Source of the DNA: Sphaerimonospora sp050942215
GTDB taxonomy: Bacteria > Actinomycetota > Actinomycetes > Streptosporangiales > Streptosporangiaceae
Length of the DNA stretch: 64,000 nt
Direction of reading: 5' to 3'
Assembly: GCF_050942215.1 (NCBI RefSeq)
Contig: NZ_CP192056.1
Coordinates: 5,270,001 to 5,334,000 of the forward strand
Below, piece by piece: positions 1-8,651 of this stretch. The notes beneath the pieces are model-generated. The model did not search any database, was not told the DNA's origin, and saw nothing but the letters and a program-made list of their open reading frames with translations. Made by a program: the position numbers and the translations under genes. The number at the start of each line of letters is the position of its first letter. Within the stretch, counting starts at the first letter, position 1.

Positions 1-870
1 GACCCGAATAAGACACTCCTGCACCACGGACACCGCCAGCTCTCCGGAGGCGGTGAACATCTGTCCGCGAGCGAGCCCGCGGGCGCCTCCCGACCACGGC
101 GACTCCTGGGCGTACAGCACCCACTCGTCGGCCCGGAGCGGGCGGTGGAACCACATCGCGTGATCGAGCGAGGCGCCGGAGAAGTCCGCCGTGCCCCAGG
201 CCCGCCCGTGCGCGAGCAGCACGGTGTCCACCAGCGTGAAATCCGAGGCATAGGCGGCAAGCACGACGTGCAGCAGCGGGTCGTCGGGGAGATCGGTCTC
301 ATATCGGAACCACACATGGTTCTCGTCGGACGCGGCGGGGGCCCCGCCGGCGCCGGTGGGCGTCTCCCACGGCAGCCGGTGCACGTACCGCACGTCGACA
401 GGGCGCGGCTTCGACAGCCATTCGCGCCATGTCGGGTCGCCCCCCACCACGTCGATCATCCGCTGCTGGAAGGTTCCCAGACTCTCCGGCTCGGGAACGG
501 ACGGCATGACGGCCGACTGGTGTTCCAGGCCCTCCTCGCCTATGTGGAACGACGCCGACATCGAGAAGATCGCCTTGCCGTGCTGGATCGCCGTGATCCG
601 CCGCGTGGTGAACGAGCGGCCGTCGCGCACCCGGTCGACCTCGTAGACGATCGGGACCGTGGGATCACCCGGCCGGATGAAGTACGCGTGCAGCGAGTGG
701 ACCATGCGGTCCGCCGGGACCGTACGGCCGGCCGCCACGAGCGCCTGAGCCGCGACCTGGCCGCCGAAAACCCGCTGGATCCGCTCCTCCGGGCTGCGTC
801 CACGGAAGATGTCGAGCTCGATCTGCTCCAGGTCGAGCAGGTCGAGCAGCTCCTTGAGAGCCGAGTGCAC
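1..870 (-). CDS. tesB: Acyl-CoA thioesterase II (TesB), cut by left edge
   Basis: Reading the minus strand from a GTG at 870 gives 290 codons without a stop up to the window edge, about the whole length of TesB, so only the last few residues are missing. The double hot-dog architecture is visible: an N-terminal half with VFGGQVAAQAL and VHSLHAYFIRPGD, and a C-terminal half with ASLDHAMWFHRP and a terminal segment with ARGQMFTASGELAVSVVQE. The Asp of LDHAMW matches the family's catalytic Asp. A GGAGG lies four bases before the GTG. The enzyme hydrolyses medium and long acyl-CoA thioesters in the cytoplasm. It is followed on the same strand side by uvrD2, 32 bases upstream. Confidence 0.9.
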   Translation of the reverse strand, partial: MHSALKELLDLLDLEQIELDIFRGRSPEERIQRVFGGQVAAQALVAAGRTVPADRMVHSLHAYFIRPGDPTVPIVYEVDRVRDGRSFTTRRITAIQHGKAIFSMSASFHIGEEGLEHQSAVMPSVPEPESLGTFQQRMIDVVGGDPTWREWLSKPRPVDVRYVHRLPWETPTGAGGAPAASDENHVWFRYETDLPDDPLLHVVLAAYASDFTLVDTVLLAHGRAWGTADFSGASLDHAMWFHRPLRADEWVLYAQESPWSGGARGLARGQMFTASGELAVSVVQECLIRV

Positions 871-902
871 GGTGCCTCCAACGAAAACGCACCAGGGGGA
901 TA

Positions 903-2978
903 TTACTCATCAGTAACACCGGCGAGACTACCGGCATCGGTCGCGCCGCCGCACAGATCCAGCACGGCTTCGCCGTACCGCTCGAGCTTGACCCTGCCGA
1001 TGCCGGCGATGGCCAGCAGTTCCGCCTCCGTGGTCGGCACCCGCTCGGCGATCGCCTGAAGCGTCACATCGGTGAAGACGACATAGGCCGGGACCTTGGC
1101 CTCCTTGGCCACGGCGGTCCGCCACGACCTGAGGTTTTCGAGGAGCGCCTCGTCGTAGTCGGCCGGACAGGTCGTGCAGCGGCCGAGCTTCTGCTCCGGC
1201 GCCGCCGCGAGCGTCTTGCCGCACACGCGGCAGTGCAGCGGCGCAGCCGGTCTCCTCCCACCGGCCCGCTCCGACCGGCGTCCTGCCCTGGTCGTCCCGG
1301 CGGGGAGCTGATGCGACAGCCCCTCCAGGAAGCGGGAGTGCCGCCGGGACCGACGGCCGCCGGGCGAGCGGGCCAGCGCCCAGGACAGGTGCAGGTGCTC
1401 ACGAGCGCGGGTGACGCCGACGTAGAGCAGCCGGCGCTCCTCCTCGATCTGCTCCGCCGTCTCCGCGTACACGATCGGGAGCATCCCCTCGGTGAGGCCG
1501 ACGAGGAAGACGGCGTCCCACTCCAGGCCCTTGGCGGCGTGCAGGGAGGCCAGTGTCACGCCCTCGACGGGCGGCGCGTGCTGCTCCACGGCGCGCCGTT
1601 CCAGCTCGGCGACGAAACCGGCGAGGTCCGTGCCGTCGGCCGCCATGTCCTCGGCGAGGTCGGCCAGTGCCTTCAGCGACTCCCACTTCTCCCGTGCCTT
1701 GCCGCCACCGGGGGCCTCGGCGGTGAGACCGATCCCGGACAGGATCGCGTGGACGGCGGGGGCCAGCGGGTCGGCGCCGTCCGCCGACCGGGCCGCCCCC
1801 CGCAGCAGCACCACGGCCTGCCGTACCTCCGGCCGGTCGAAGAAGCGTTCCGCGCCGCGGAGCAGGTACGGCACGCCGGCCCCGCCGAACGCCTGCTCGT
1901 ACGCCTCGGACTGAGCGTTGATCCGGAACAGCACGGCGATCTCCCTGGCCGGGACGCCGTCGGCCATGAGCTTCTTCACCGTGAGCGCGACCCCGAGCGC
2001 CTCGGCCTCCTCGTCGTCGTACTCCGTGAGCACCGGCTCGGGGCCGTCCGGACGCTGCGCGACCAGTTCGAGCCGGTGCGGCGAGCGCGCCATCACCCGG
2101 TTGGCCAGCGTGACCACCTGCGGGGTCGAGCGGTAGTCGCGCACCAGCCTGATCACGCTCGCCGCGGGATGCTCGACGGCGAAACCGGTCAGATACTGCG
2201 GGGTGGCGCCGGTGAAGGAGTAGATCGTCTGGTTGGGGTCGCCCACCACGCACAGGTCGTCGCGCCCGCCCAGCCAGGTGTCGAGCAGCAGCTTCTGCAG
2301 GGGGTTGACGTCCTGGAACTCGTCGACGACGAAGTAGCGGTACTGCTGCCGGATCTGGGCGCCCACCTCGCGATGCTCGGTCATCACCGCGGCGGTCAGC
2401 TCCAGGATGGTCTCGAAGTCGATGAGGTTGCGCCGGCGGCGGAGGTTCTCGTAACCCTCGTAGAGCCCGGCCACCTCCTCCGGCGCGATCGGCGGGGTAC
2501 GCCGGGCCTTGGCCGCGGCCGCCGCGTAGTCCTCCGGCCCGATCTGGGTGACCTTGGCCCACTCGATCTCGGCGGCCACGTCCCTGAGCTCGCCCCGGTC
2601 GGCGTTCCGCCGCAGATTGCGGGACGCCTCGATGAGCAGCGGAAGCTTGGACTCGATCACCTGCGGCGGGTCGCCGCCGATCACGCGCGGCCAGAAGTAG
2701 CTGAGCTGACGCAGCGCCGCCGCGTGGAACGTGCGGGCCTGCACGCCCGGCGCGCCCAGACGGCGCAGCCGCTGTTTGAGCTCGCCCGCCGCGCGGGTGG
2801 TGAACGTCACGGCGAGCACGCTCTGCGGCTCGATCACCCCGGTGTGCACCGCGTAAGCGATGCGGTGGGTGATGGCGCGCGTCTTGCCGGTGCCGGCGCC
2901 CGCGAGCACGCACACGGGGCCGCGGACCGCCTCGGCCACCGCGCGCTGCTCGGGATCCAGCCCCTCGAGGACGTCCAC
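903..2978 (-). CDS. uvrD2: ATP-dependent DNA helicase UvrD2 with HRDC domain
   Basis: This 691-residue superfamily 1A helicase has Walker A GAGTGKT at residues 27-33, a Walker B VVDEFQD, the GDPNQTIYSF motif, LVRDYRST and the late motif LLYVGVTRAR. After the two motor domains come a four-cysteine module (CRVCG and CTTC) and a C-terminal HRDC domain at about residues 605-680. That order matches mycobacterial UvrD2, a 3'-5' unwinding motor, where the tetracysteine module rather than HRDC is needed for unwinding. The GTG start is preceded by GGGAG. It is divergent from the esterase at 3136 and sits beside mycoredoxin and nudC, the conserved actinobacterial arrangement. Confidence 0.93.
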   Translation of the reverse strand: MDVLEGLDPEQRAVAEAVRGPVCVLAGAGTGKTRAITHRIAYAVHTGVIEPQSVLAVTFTTRAAGELKQRLRRLGAPGVQARTFHAAALRQLSYFWPRVIGGDPPQVIESKLPLLIEASRNLRRNADRGELRDVAAEIEWAKVTQIGPEDYAAAAAKARRTPPIAPEEVAGLYEGYENLRRRRNLIDFETILELTAAVMTEHREVGAQIRQQYRYFVVDEFQDVNPLQKLLLDTWLGGRDDLCVVGDPNQTIYSFTGATPQYLTGFAVEHPAASVIRLVRDYRSTPQVVTLANRVMARSPHRLELVAQRPDGPEPVLTEYDDEEAEALGVALTVKKLMADGVPAREIAVLFRINAQSEAYEQAFGGAGVPYLLRGAERFFDRPEVRQAVVLLRGAARSADGADPLAPAVHAILSGIGLTAEAPGGGKAREKWESLKALADLAEDMAADGTDLAGFVAELERRAVEQHAPPVEGVTLASLHAAKGLEWDAVFLVGLTEGMLPIVYAETAEQIEEERRLLYVGVTRAREHLHLSWALARSPGGRRSRRHSRFLEGLSHQLPAGTTRAGRRSERAGGRRPAAPLHCRVCGKTLAAAPEQKLGRCTTCPADYDEALLENLRSWRTAVAKEAKVPAYVVFTDVTLQAIAERVPTTEAELLAIAGIGRVKLERYGEAVLDLCGGATDAGSLAGVTDE

Positions 2979-3135
2979 GTGGCGCTCCCAACATGCGGTG
3001 CGGAGGATGTACTGGCATCATCCTTCCAGCAGCCTCCGACATCTGTCCCATCGATCCCATGACGGGGACCGGCCGGCGGCGGATGTCGACGCTGCGCCGA
3101 GTCGACACCGGGTGACAACGGGGAGGAACCAGGCC

Positions 3136-4179
3136 GTGCGGAAAGCGGCGAGAGCAGGGTTAGCTCGTGTCCTCACGGCGGGCGGCGCGTTCGCGCTCAC
3201 CGCCGTGCTGCTCGCTCAGGGGCCGACGAAGGCGGATGCGGGCACCGCCCAGGCGGGCGATCCCACACATGGCGCCACACCGGGTCCGACGCCCACCGCC
3301 ACCGCCACACACGTGCGCTCGGCCACGCCTGCCCCTTCCCCGGGCACGACCGCCTCCCCCCGGGCGACCCCCTCCGCAAGGGCCACCGCCCGTGCCCTTC
3401 CCGTCGGCACCAAGGTGCGGACGTTCTCGTACGGCCCGCACCCGCGGCAGCGCATGGACGTCTGGTGGAATTCCACCGGTCCCCGGCGGCCGGCCGTGTT
3501 CATCATCCACGGCGGCTGGTGGTCGGGCGGCGACAAGAAGTCCCTGACCTCGATCAGCAAGAGCTATGTGCGGCTCGGCTACACGGTGGTCAACCTGAAC
3601 TACCGGCTGTCCGGCGACGCGCCCTGGCCGGCGCAGCGGACCGACGCCCTCGACGTGATCGAAACGGTGCGCCGGCACGCCGCGCTGTTCAACACCGACC
3701 CCGACCGCTACGTCGTGATCGGCTTCTCCGCCGGCGGTCACATCTCCACCGCGCTCGGCACGTACGGCGACGGCCTGCCCGGCCTGCGCGGAGTCGTCGG
3801 GATCTCCCCGGTCGTGTCGCCGATCGCGTCGTTCGAGGACGGCGCGGACCCGCTCGCGGACAGCGCCCGGCGCAAGCTGCACAGGGCCGCCCTCATACTC
3901 GCCGGCGGGTGCACACCCGACCGGTGCCCCCAGAAGTGGTCGAGCATGGAGGTGCCGTTCCACGCCTCGCCCGGTGACGCTCCGGTCCTCACGATCCACT
4001 CCGACGAGGAGTTCGTCCCGCCGTACCAGAGCGAGCTCCTCAGGGAGGAACTCACGGCCGCGGGGGTGCCGATGACGATCCAGACGATGCCCGGCACCCG
4101 GCACAGTTCGGCCCTTTACCGGGAACCGGGTGTGGCCGAGACCGTCAGAACCTGGATCGCCTCCCGCCTGAACCGCTAG
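3136..4179 (+). CDS. Secreted alpha/beta hydrolase (esterase/lipase type)
   Basis: This 347-residue protein starts at a GTG preceded by GGGGAGGAA. An N-terminal hydrophobic signal segment (about residues 8-25) is followed by a Thr/Pro/Ala-rich linker to about residue 90, then an alpha/beta-hydrolase domain. The oxyanion-hole motif HGGWWSGG, the nucleophile elbow GFSAGGH (Ser) and a late Asp and His (HSDEEF, GTRHSS) form a plausible triad of the BD-FAE/hormone-sensitive-lipase type. It should be exported or lipid-proximal and cleave an ester; the substrate is not evident. The C-P-rich CTPDRCPQKW segment supplies two cysteines that could form a disulfide outside the cell. It is transcribed away from uvrD2. 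Confidence 0.82.
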   Translation: MRKAARAGLARVLTAGGAFALTAVLLAQGPTKADAGTAQAGDPTHGATPGPTPTATATHVRSATPAPSPGTTASPRATPSARATARALPVGTKVRTFSYGPHPRQRMDVWWNSTGPRRPAVFIIHGGWWSGGDKKSLTSISKSYVRLGYTVVNLNYRLSGDAPWPAQRTDALDVIETVRRHAALFNTDPDRYVVIGFSAGGHISTALGTYGDGLPGLRGVVGISPVVSPIASFEDGADPLADSARRKLHRAALILAGGCTPDRCPQKWSSMEVPFHASPGDAPVLTIHSDEEFVPPYQSELLREELTAAGVPMTIQTMPGTRHSSALYREPGVAETVRTWIASRLNR

Positions 4180-4312
4180 GTTCGCCCGTGTCCGTGATCT
4201 CGCGAACGCCCGTACCCCGGATCTCGGACAGGAGGCCGCGCATCCGGGAAGGCGGGGTGCTTCCCCGGCTTCCTCACCTCCAGGACCGCGAGGCCGCCCC
4301 GGCGGCCGGGGC

Positions 4313-4339
4313 GGGAACAGCACGGGCCTCCACCGTGTT
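4313..4339 (+). promoter_or_regulatory. Candidate sigma-R/SigH-type promoter for mycoredoxin
   Basis: GGGAAC at 4313-4318 is followed after 18 bases by GTT at 4337-4339, matching the thiol-stress sigma factor consensus (GGAAT, about 18 bases, GTT), 58 bases before the mycoredoxin ATG. Mycoredoxin genes are known members of the Streptomyces sigma-R and mycobacterial SigH regulons. The last base of the -35 element departs from consensus (C for T). Confidence 0.5.
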
Positions 4340-4396
4340 GCCAATGACTGCTGAGAACACCCCACGGTGGTGAGGTATCGCCAGAAAGGGACGGAC

Positions 4397-4636
4397 ATGG
4401 CGCTCACGGTCTACACGACAAGCTGGTGCGGCCCCTGTAAGCGGCTCAAGAGCCAGCTCACTCGGGAGGGCATCGCGTACGACGAGGTCGACATCGAACG
4501 TCATCCGGAGGCCGCCGAGTTCGTCATGAGCGTCAACAACGGCAATCAGGTCGTCCCCACCGTCGTGACCGACTGCCACACGATGACCAACCCCTCGGTG
4601 GCCGAGGTGAAGCGTCACCTCGCCGGCGCCTGCTGA
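4397..4636 (+). CDS. mrx1: Mycoredoxin (glutaredoxin-like) with CGPC active site
   Basis: The 79-residue product MALTVYTTSWCGPC... is a glutaredoxin-fold protein of the mycoredoxin family, which reduces mycothiol mixed disulfides in the cytoplasm. The cis-Pro strand (QVVPTVV) and the C-terminal helix motif NPSVAEVK match mycobacterial Mrx1. The active site is CGPC, the thioredoxin form, where mycobacterial Mrx1 has CGYC. I chose the ATG at 4397 because homology begins there and AAAGGGA lies upstream. A longer in-frame start at 4367 is unlikely. It lies between the esterase and the convergent nudC, 8 bases from the nudC stop. Confidence 0.9.
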   Translation: MALTVYTTSWCGPCKRLKSQLTREGIAYDEVDIERHPEAAEFVMSVNNGNQVVPTVVTDCHTMTNPSVAEVKRHLAGAC

Positions 4637-4644
4637 CCGAACCC

Positions 4645-5559
4645 CTATCGGCCGTTCCCCGAGATGGGCCCGCCGTACCACGCCTCGATGAGCCTGCGTG
4701 CGATCGAGACCTGGCCCGGCAGGCCCAGCTCGCCGGACTCGACCCGCGCGGTCAGTTCGGCTCTCGACAGCCAGTGGGCCTCGGCGATCTCATCGTTGTC
4801 CGGCCGCAACTCGGTGGTGACGGCGCGCGCGGAGAAGCCGAGCATGAGGCTGCGGGGGAACGGCCACGGCTGGCTGCCCAGGTAGCGCGGCGCCGCGACC
4901 ACCACCCCGACCTCCTCCATGACTTCGCGGATCACCGCGTGCTCCAGCGACTCCCCCGGTTCCACAAAGCCGGCCAGCACGGACATGCGACCCTCCCCCC
5001 AGCCCTGGCCGCGCGCCAGCAGCACCCGGTCGTCGTCATCGTGGACCAGCATGATCACGGCCGGGTCCACTCTCGGGAAGTGCTGGCTGCCGTCCCGGGG
5101 GCAGACCCGCATATGCCCGGCGGCCACGACGTCCGTGCGGGTTCCGCAACGCGGGCAGAACTCATGCGTCGCGTGCCACCCCTCCAGGGCCACCGCGTTC
5201 ACCAGCAGACCCGCGTCGCGGTCGTCGAGCAGCCCGGCCGCCTCGCGCAGGCCCGCCACGTCCCCCGGCGGAAGCGGGGAGCGCACCGCGAAGTACGCCA
5301 CGCCGTCCTCGTCCACGCCGAGCAGATATCTGGCCCCCCGGTCGACCGGTGGCGCCTCGTGGGGAGAGGTCAGCACCAGGGCGGCGCCGTCGGTGAACCT
5401 GCGGATCGGCGTGCTGCCCTCGTGGACGACGACGACCCGTGTCTTCTCGGCGGCCCAGGCCCGCTCCAGCCAGTCCTCGTCGGTACGCAGAAGCGCGGAA
5501 CGGTCGATCGTGCCACGAGCCAGCAGCAGCGGTCCGGGGAGTCCATCCGAGATTGCCAC
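4645..5559 (-). CDS. nudC: NADH pyrophosphatase NudC (NAD-capped RNA/NADH hydrolase)
   Basis: This 304-residue protein has the NudC layout: an N-terminal domain, a zinc ribbon beginning FCPRCG (about residue 134) with a third cysteine in RVCPRDG, and a Nudix domain. The Nudix box runs from GFVEPGE through REVMEEVG, followed by the diagnostic SQPWPFPRSLM motif that marks NADH-type substrates. In this ribbon the fourth cysteine is not in the usual place (CPRDG). The enzyme hydrolyses NADH to NMNH and AMP and removes NAD caps from RNA. It is convergent with mycoredoxin and divergent from the iron-controlled operon at 5692. Confidence 0.92.
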   Translation of the reverse strand: MAISDGLPGPLLLARGTIDRSALLRTDEDWLERAWAAEKTRVVVVHEGSTPIRRFTDGAALVLTSPHEAPPVDRGARYLLGVDEDGVAYFAVRSPLPPGDVAGLREAAGLLDDRDAGLLVNAVALEGWHATHEFCPRCGTRTDVVAAGHMRVCPRDGSQHFPRVDPAVIMLVHDDDDRVLLARGQGWGEGRMSVLAGFVEPGESLEHAVIREVMEEVGVVVAAPRYLGSQPWPFPRSLMLGFSARAVTTELRPDNDEIAEAHWLSRAELTARVESGELGLPGQVSIARRLIEAWYGGPISGNGR

Positions 5560-5653
5560 GGCGTCATCCTTCCACGAGTGCCGGCGAGAACAACCGAGCC
5601 CCTGCGGCGATTCCCGACGCGAAGCGATCAGGCACCGACTACGATGACGCAGA

Positions 5654-5672
5654 TTAGGTTAGCCTCACCTAC
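5654..5672. promoter_or_regulatory. Iron box (DmdR1/IdeR operator)
   Basis: TTAGGTTAGCCTCACCTAC departs from the 19-bp DmdR/IdeR consensus (TTAGGTTAGGCTAACCTAA) at only four positions. It lies 19 bases before the GTG of the ATP-grasp gene, at the promoter or transcript start. It predicts repression of the siderophore operon by Fe(II)-loaded DtxR-family regulator. It is 94 bases from the nudC start, so control of nudC is less likely. Confidence 0.88.
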
Positions 5673-5691
5673 AGTTGTCTGCGGGGGTCGT

Positions 5692-6924
5692 GTGCGCCTG
5701 TACCTCATCACCCTCAACCCGACCGATTCCGTGATCGACGGCTTCCTCCCCGCCGCCGCGGCGTTGGGCTGGGACGTGACGGTCCTGACCGATCAGCCCG
5801 GCGGATATCCGGATCACGAGGTCATCGAGACCGACGTGCGCGATCCCCGGGCCCTGATCGACGTCATCGCCGCGCATCACCCCCCTGACGTGGTGTTCTC
5901 CAACTCCGACCACCTGCAGGCCGAGACCGCCCTGGCCGCCGGATACTTCGGCCTGCCGCACAAGGACTGGCGCGCCTGCGCGACGGCCAAGAACAAGGCG
6001 CTCATGCGCCGCCGTCTCCGCCTCGCCGCCGTGGAGCCCGTCCGGTCCGTACGGCTTCCGCCCGGCTCGGCCGCCCCGCCGGAGGCCCTGCCGTACCCGG
6101 TGGTGATCAAGCCGGCCATGGGCGTCGCCAGCGAGGACGTCGTGCTGGCCGCCGACGCGGCCGAGCTGACCGCCGCGGTGCGCTCGATCAGGAAGCGGCG
6201 GCCGGACGACGTGCTGGTCGCCGAGGAGTACCTCGAAGGGCCGCTGCACACGCTGGAGACGCTGGGCGACGGTGAGACCACCGCGGTCATCGGAGGGTTC
6301 CGCACCACGCTCGGGCCGCTCCCGCACTTCGTCGAGGAACGCCTGGACTGGCACCCCGACCCCCCGGCCGATCACCTGCGCCACGTGACCGCCGCGCTCG
6401 CCGCCCTCGGGGTCGGCCTCGGCGCCTGTCATACCGAGTACGTCGTCACCCGGGACGGCCCGCGCATCATCGAGGTCAACTACCGGCTGATCGGCGACAA
6501 CTGCGACTTCCTGCTGGCCGACCTGATCGGTGTGCCGCTGCACCGGCAGATCCTGCGCGTACACGCCGGAGAGCCGCTGCCGGCGTCGCTGCCGGAGCCG
6601 CCGCCTGGCGCCGAGCCGTACGGCACGGGCCGCCACACCGTGGATCTGCACGGCGCCGTGGTCAGCATCGTCGCCGACCGGCCGGGCGTGATCAGCGCGG
6701 CTCCGCCCGTGCTGACCCCCTCACCCGCCGCGGACGGATCCACCCCGGCCGGGGACGGCATCCGGCTGTGGCACCGGCCGCTGCGCGCGGTCGGCGAGCG
6801 GATCGAACCGGTCAACACCAATCGCGACTACCTGGGTCTCGTCCGCGTGATCGGCCCCGACCCGACCCGCGTCGACTCGGCGATCGACGCCTTCCGCGCG
6901 GCCCACCCCTGGGTGATCGAATGA
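5692..6924 (+). CDS. ATP-grasp ligase of the siderophore operon
   Basis: This 410-residue protein starts at a GTG (MRLYLITLN) with a G-rich stretch just upstream and the iron box 19 bases away. The ATP-grasp fold is marked by YPVVIKPAMGVASEDV (nucleotide-binding Lys), VAEEYLEG and the metal-binding EVNYRLIGDNCDF. Such enzymes form an acylphosphate and couple a carboxylate to an amine. Its ATGA overlap with the first IucA/IucC gene and the iron box put it in siderophore assembly, probably adding or making an amino-acid building block; this role is inferred. The N-terminal part resembles the pre-ATP-grasp Rossmann-like domain. A longer reading frame upstream overlaps nudC on the other strand and is not used. 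Confidence 0.8.
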   Translation: MRLYLITLNPTDSVIDGFLPAAAALGWDVTVLTDQPGGYPDHEVIETDVRDPRALIDVIAAHHPPDVVFSNSDHLQAETALAAGYFGLPHKDWRACATAKNKALMRRRLRLAAVEPVRSVRLPPGSAAPPEALPYPVVIKPAMGVASEDVVLAADAAELTAAVRSIRKRRPDDVLVAEEYLEGPLHTLETLGDGETTAVIGGFRTTLGPLPHFVEERLDWHPDPPADHLRHVTAALAALGVGLGACHTEYVVTRDGPRIIEVNYRLIGDNCDFLLADLIGVPLHRQILRVHAGEPLPASLPEPPPGAEPYGTGRHTVDLHGAVVSIVADRPGVISAAPPVLTPSPAADGSTPAGDGIRLWHRPLRAVGERIEPVNTNRDYLGLVRVIGPDPTRVDSAIDAFRAAHPWVIE

Positions 6925-8651
6925 CGCGTGTCTCCGGCCGGGAGCGCTACCTGGCCGCGCGGGTGCTCAACGCCCTGATCCGCGAGGACTACGGCACCAT
7001 CGCGACCCGGCTCACCCGCGACGTGAACGGGGTCGCCCTGCGCCTCGCCTCCGGCAGAAGGGTGCGCCTGACCTCCGGCTCGCCGTTCCAGGACTTCGCC
7101 GTCCCCGTGCCGCCGCTCACGACGGACGGGAGGAACCACCGGGGCGGGCCGAGCCTCGCGGAGGTCCTGCGTACCCTCGGGTCCGTGGCCGACCCGGCCG
7201 ACGCCGCCGGGGTGGCGGCCTTGGCGCGGGAGTGCCGCGAGACGCTGGCCGCGCTGGAACTGCACCACCGCCACCGTCGTCGGGTGCGCTCCCGGCTCCG
7301 TTCCGCGGCCTCCGGCCGCGGACTGATCTTCTACGAGACGCTGGCGGCAGAGGTGGATCACCCGATCTATCCCACCGCCCGCTGCCGTCTCGGCCTGTCC
7401 CCCGACGACCTGGTCGGCCATGCCCCGGAGTTCGCCCCCGAGTTCCGGCTGGCCTGGGCGGCCGTGCCACGTGATCGTGTCACGGCCACCGTCGACCCCG
7501 GTGGTCTGCCGTGGTGGCCGGCCCCCGAGGACGTCGGGCTCCCCGGGGCGATGTCCCGGACCCACGTGCTCTTCCCCGTTCATCCGCTCACCGCGCCCGC
7601 TCTCGCCGTGGACGGGCCCGGCCCGATCGTCGTGGCGCCCGAGCCGTACCTGACGGTCCGGCCGACGCTGTCGACACGCACGGTCGAGGTAGACGACCGG
7701 ACCCACCTCAAGCTGCCGCTCCCGACGAGCACGCTCGGCCTGCGCAACCGCCGCTCGATCAGACCGGGCACGTTACGCGACGGCGCGCTCGCCGAGTCGC
7801 TGCTGCGTGAGGTGCTCGCGCGCGAACCGCGGATGCGGGTGTCGCTCGCCGACGAGCAGGCGTACGGCCATGCCGGGCACGAGCACCTCGGCTGGCTGGT
7901 CCGGGGCCTGCCCGAGGGGGAGATCGTGCCCGTGGCGGCCCTGCTCGCCGAGCTGCCCGGCCCCGCCGGACACCACCCCCGCCTGGTGCTGCACGACCTC
8001 GCCGTACGGTTCCACGGCGGTGACGCCACGGCGCTGCTGCGCGACTACCTGACGACGCTGTTCGATTGGAACGTCACGCTGTTCGTGCGGTACGGCATCG
8101 CGCTCGAGGCGCATCAGCAGAACCTGTCGCTGCTGCTGCGTGGCGGGCCGATGACGCTGCTGGTGAAGGACAACGACGGGTTGCTCGCCTCACCCGGTCT
8201 CCTGCGCGCCGCCGGGCTCGATGTGCCGGACTTCGGCGACGATCGCATGCTGACCGACGACCCGCACGCCCTGGCCGATGTGTTCGTGACCATCACCCTC
8301 CACCTGGCCGCGATGGCCGTGGTGCACGGAGCGCTCGCCGACGTCGCGGCCGCCGGCGGCCTGGTCCGGGAGGCGCTGTCGGCAGCCCTCGATCGGTTCG
8401 GGGACGCCCCGATGGCCGCGCTGCTGCGCGCCAGGACGATCGACGCGGCGCGGCTCGTCGGAAAGTCGATGCTCGTCGCCGGGACGCTCGTCGCCAAGGA
8501 GCGCACGGGCGCGCGTGACGTCAACAAGTTCTACGGCACGACCGGCCCCAACTATCTCCGCCCGAGACCGAATCCCGCCGGCGTCGGCCTCGGCGTCGGC
8601 GTCCCACCGTCACGCGAAGCCGACGGCCGGACACCGGAAAGGCTCACATGA
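6921..8651 (+). CDS. IucA/IucC-family NIS siderophore synthetase, first copy
   Basis: This 576-residue protein overlaps the preceding stop (ATGA). It shows NIS synthetase landmarks: DHPIYPTARCRLG near residue 144 (the family's (G/D)HPxxPxxKxRxG ATP-binding motif, with C in place of K), FPVHPLT, THLKLPLPTSTLGLRNRRS and EAHQQNLSLLL. NIS synthetases adenylate citrate or another carboxylate and condense it with an amine or alcohol, without NRPS modules. It is markedly different from the second copy, so the two likely perform successive condensations. The C-terminal FhuF-like end is present. Substrates cannot be read from sequence. Confidence 0.88.
   Translation: MTRVSGRERYLAARVLNALIREDYGTIATRLTRDVNGVALRLASGRRVRLTSGSPFQDFAVPVPPLTTDGRNHRGGPSLAEVLRTLGSVADPADAAGVAALARECRETLAALELHHRHRRRVRSRLRSAASGRGLIFYETLAAEVDHPIYPTARCRLGLSPDDLVGHAPEFAPEFRLAWAAVPRDRVTATVDPGGLPWWPAPEDVGLPGAMSRTHVLFPVHPLTAPALAVDGPGPIVVAPEPYLTVRPTLSTRTVEVDDRTHLKLPLPTSTLGLRNRRSIRPGTLRDGALAESLLREVLAREPRMRVSLADEQAYGHAGHEHLGWLVRGLPEGEIVPVAALLAELPGPAGHHPRLVLHDLAVRFHGGDATALLRDYLTTLFDWNVTLFVRYGIALEAHQQNLSLLLRGGPMTLLVKDNDGLLASPGLLRAAGLDVPDFGDDRMLTDDPHALADVFVTITLHLAAMAVVHGALADVAAAGGLVREALSAALDRFGDAPMAALLRARTIDAARLVGKSMLVAGTLVAKERTGARDVNKFYGTTGPNYLRPRPNPAGVGLGVGVPPSREADGRTPERLT

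Noticed and set aside
1233..3062. 609-codon plus-strand frame opposite uvrD2
   Set aside because: Antisense to a clear helicase; composition (Arg, Gly, Pro, Val) typical of GC-rich shadow frames, no domain.
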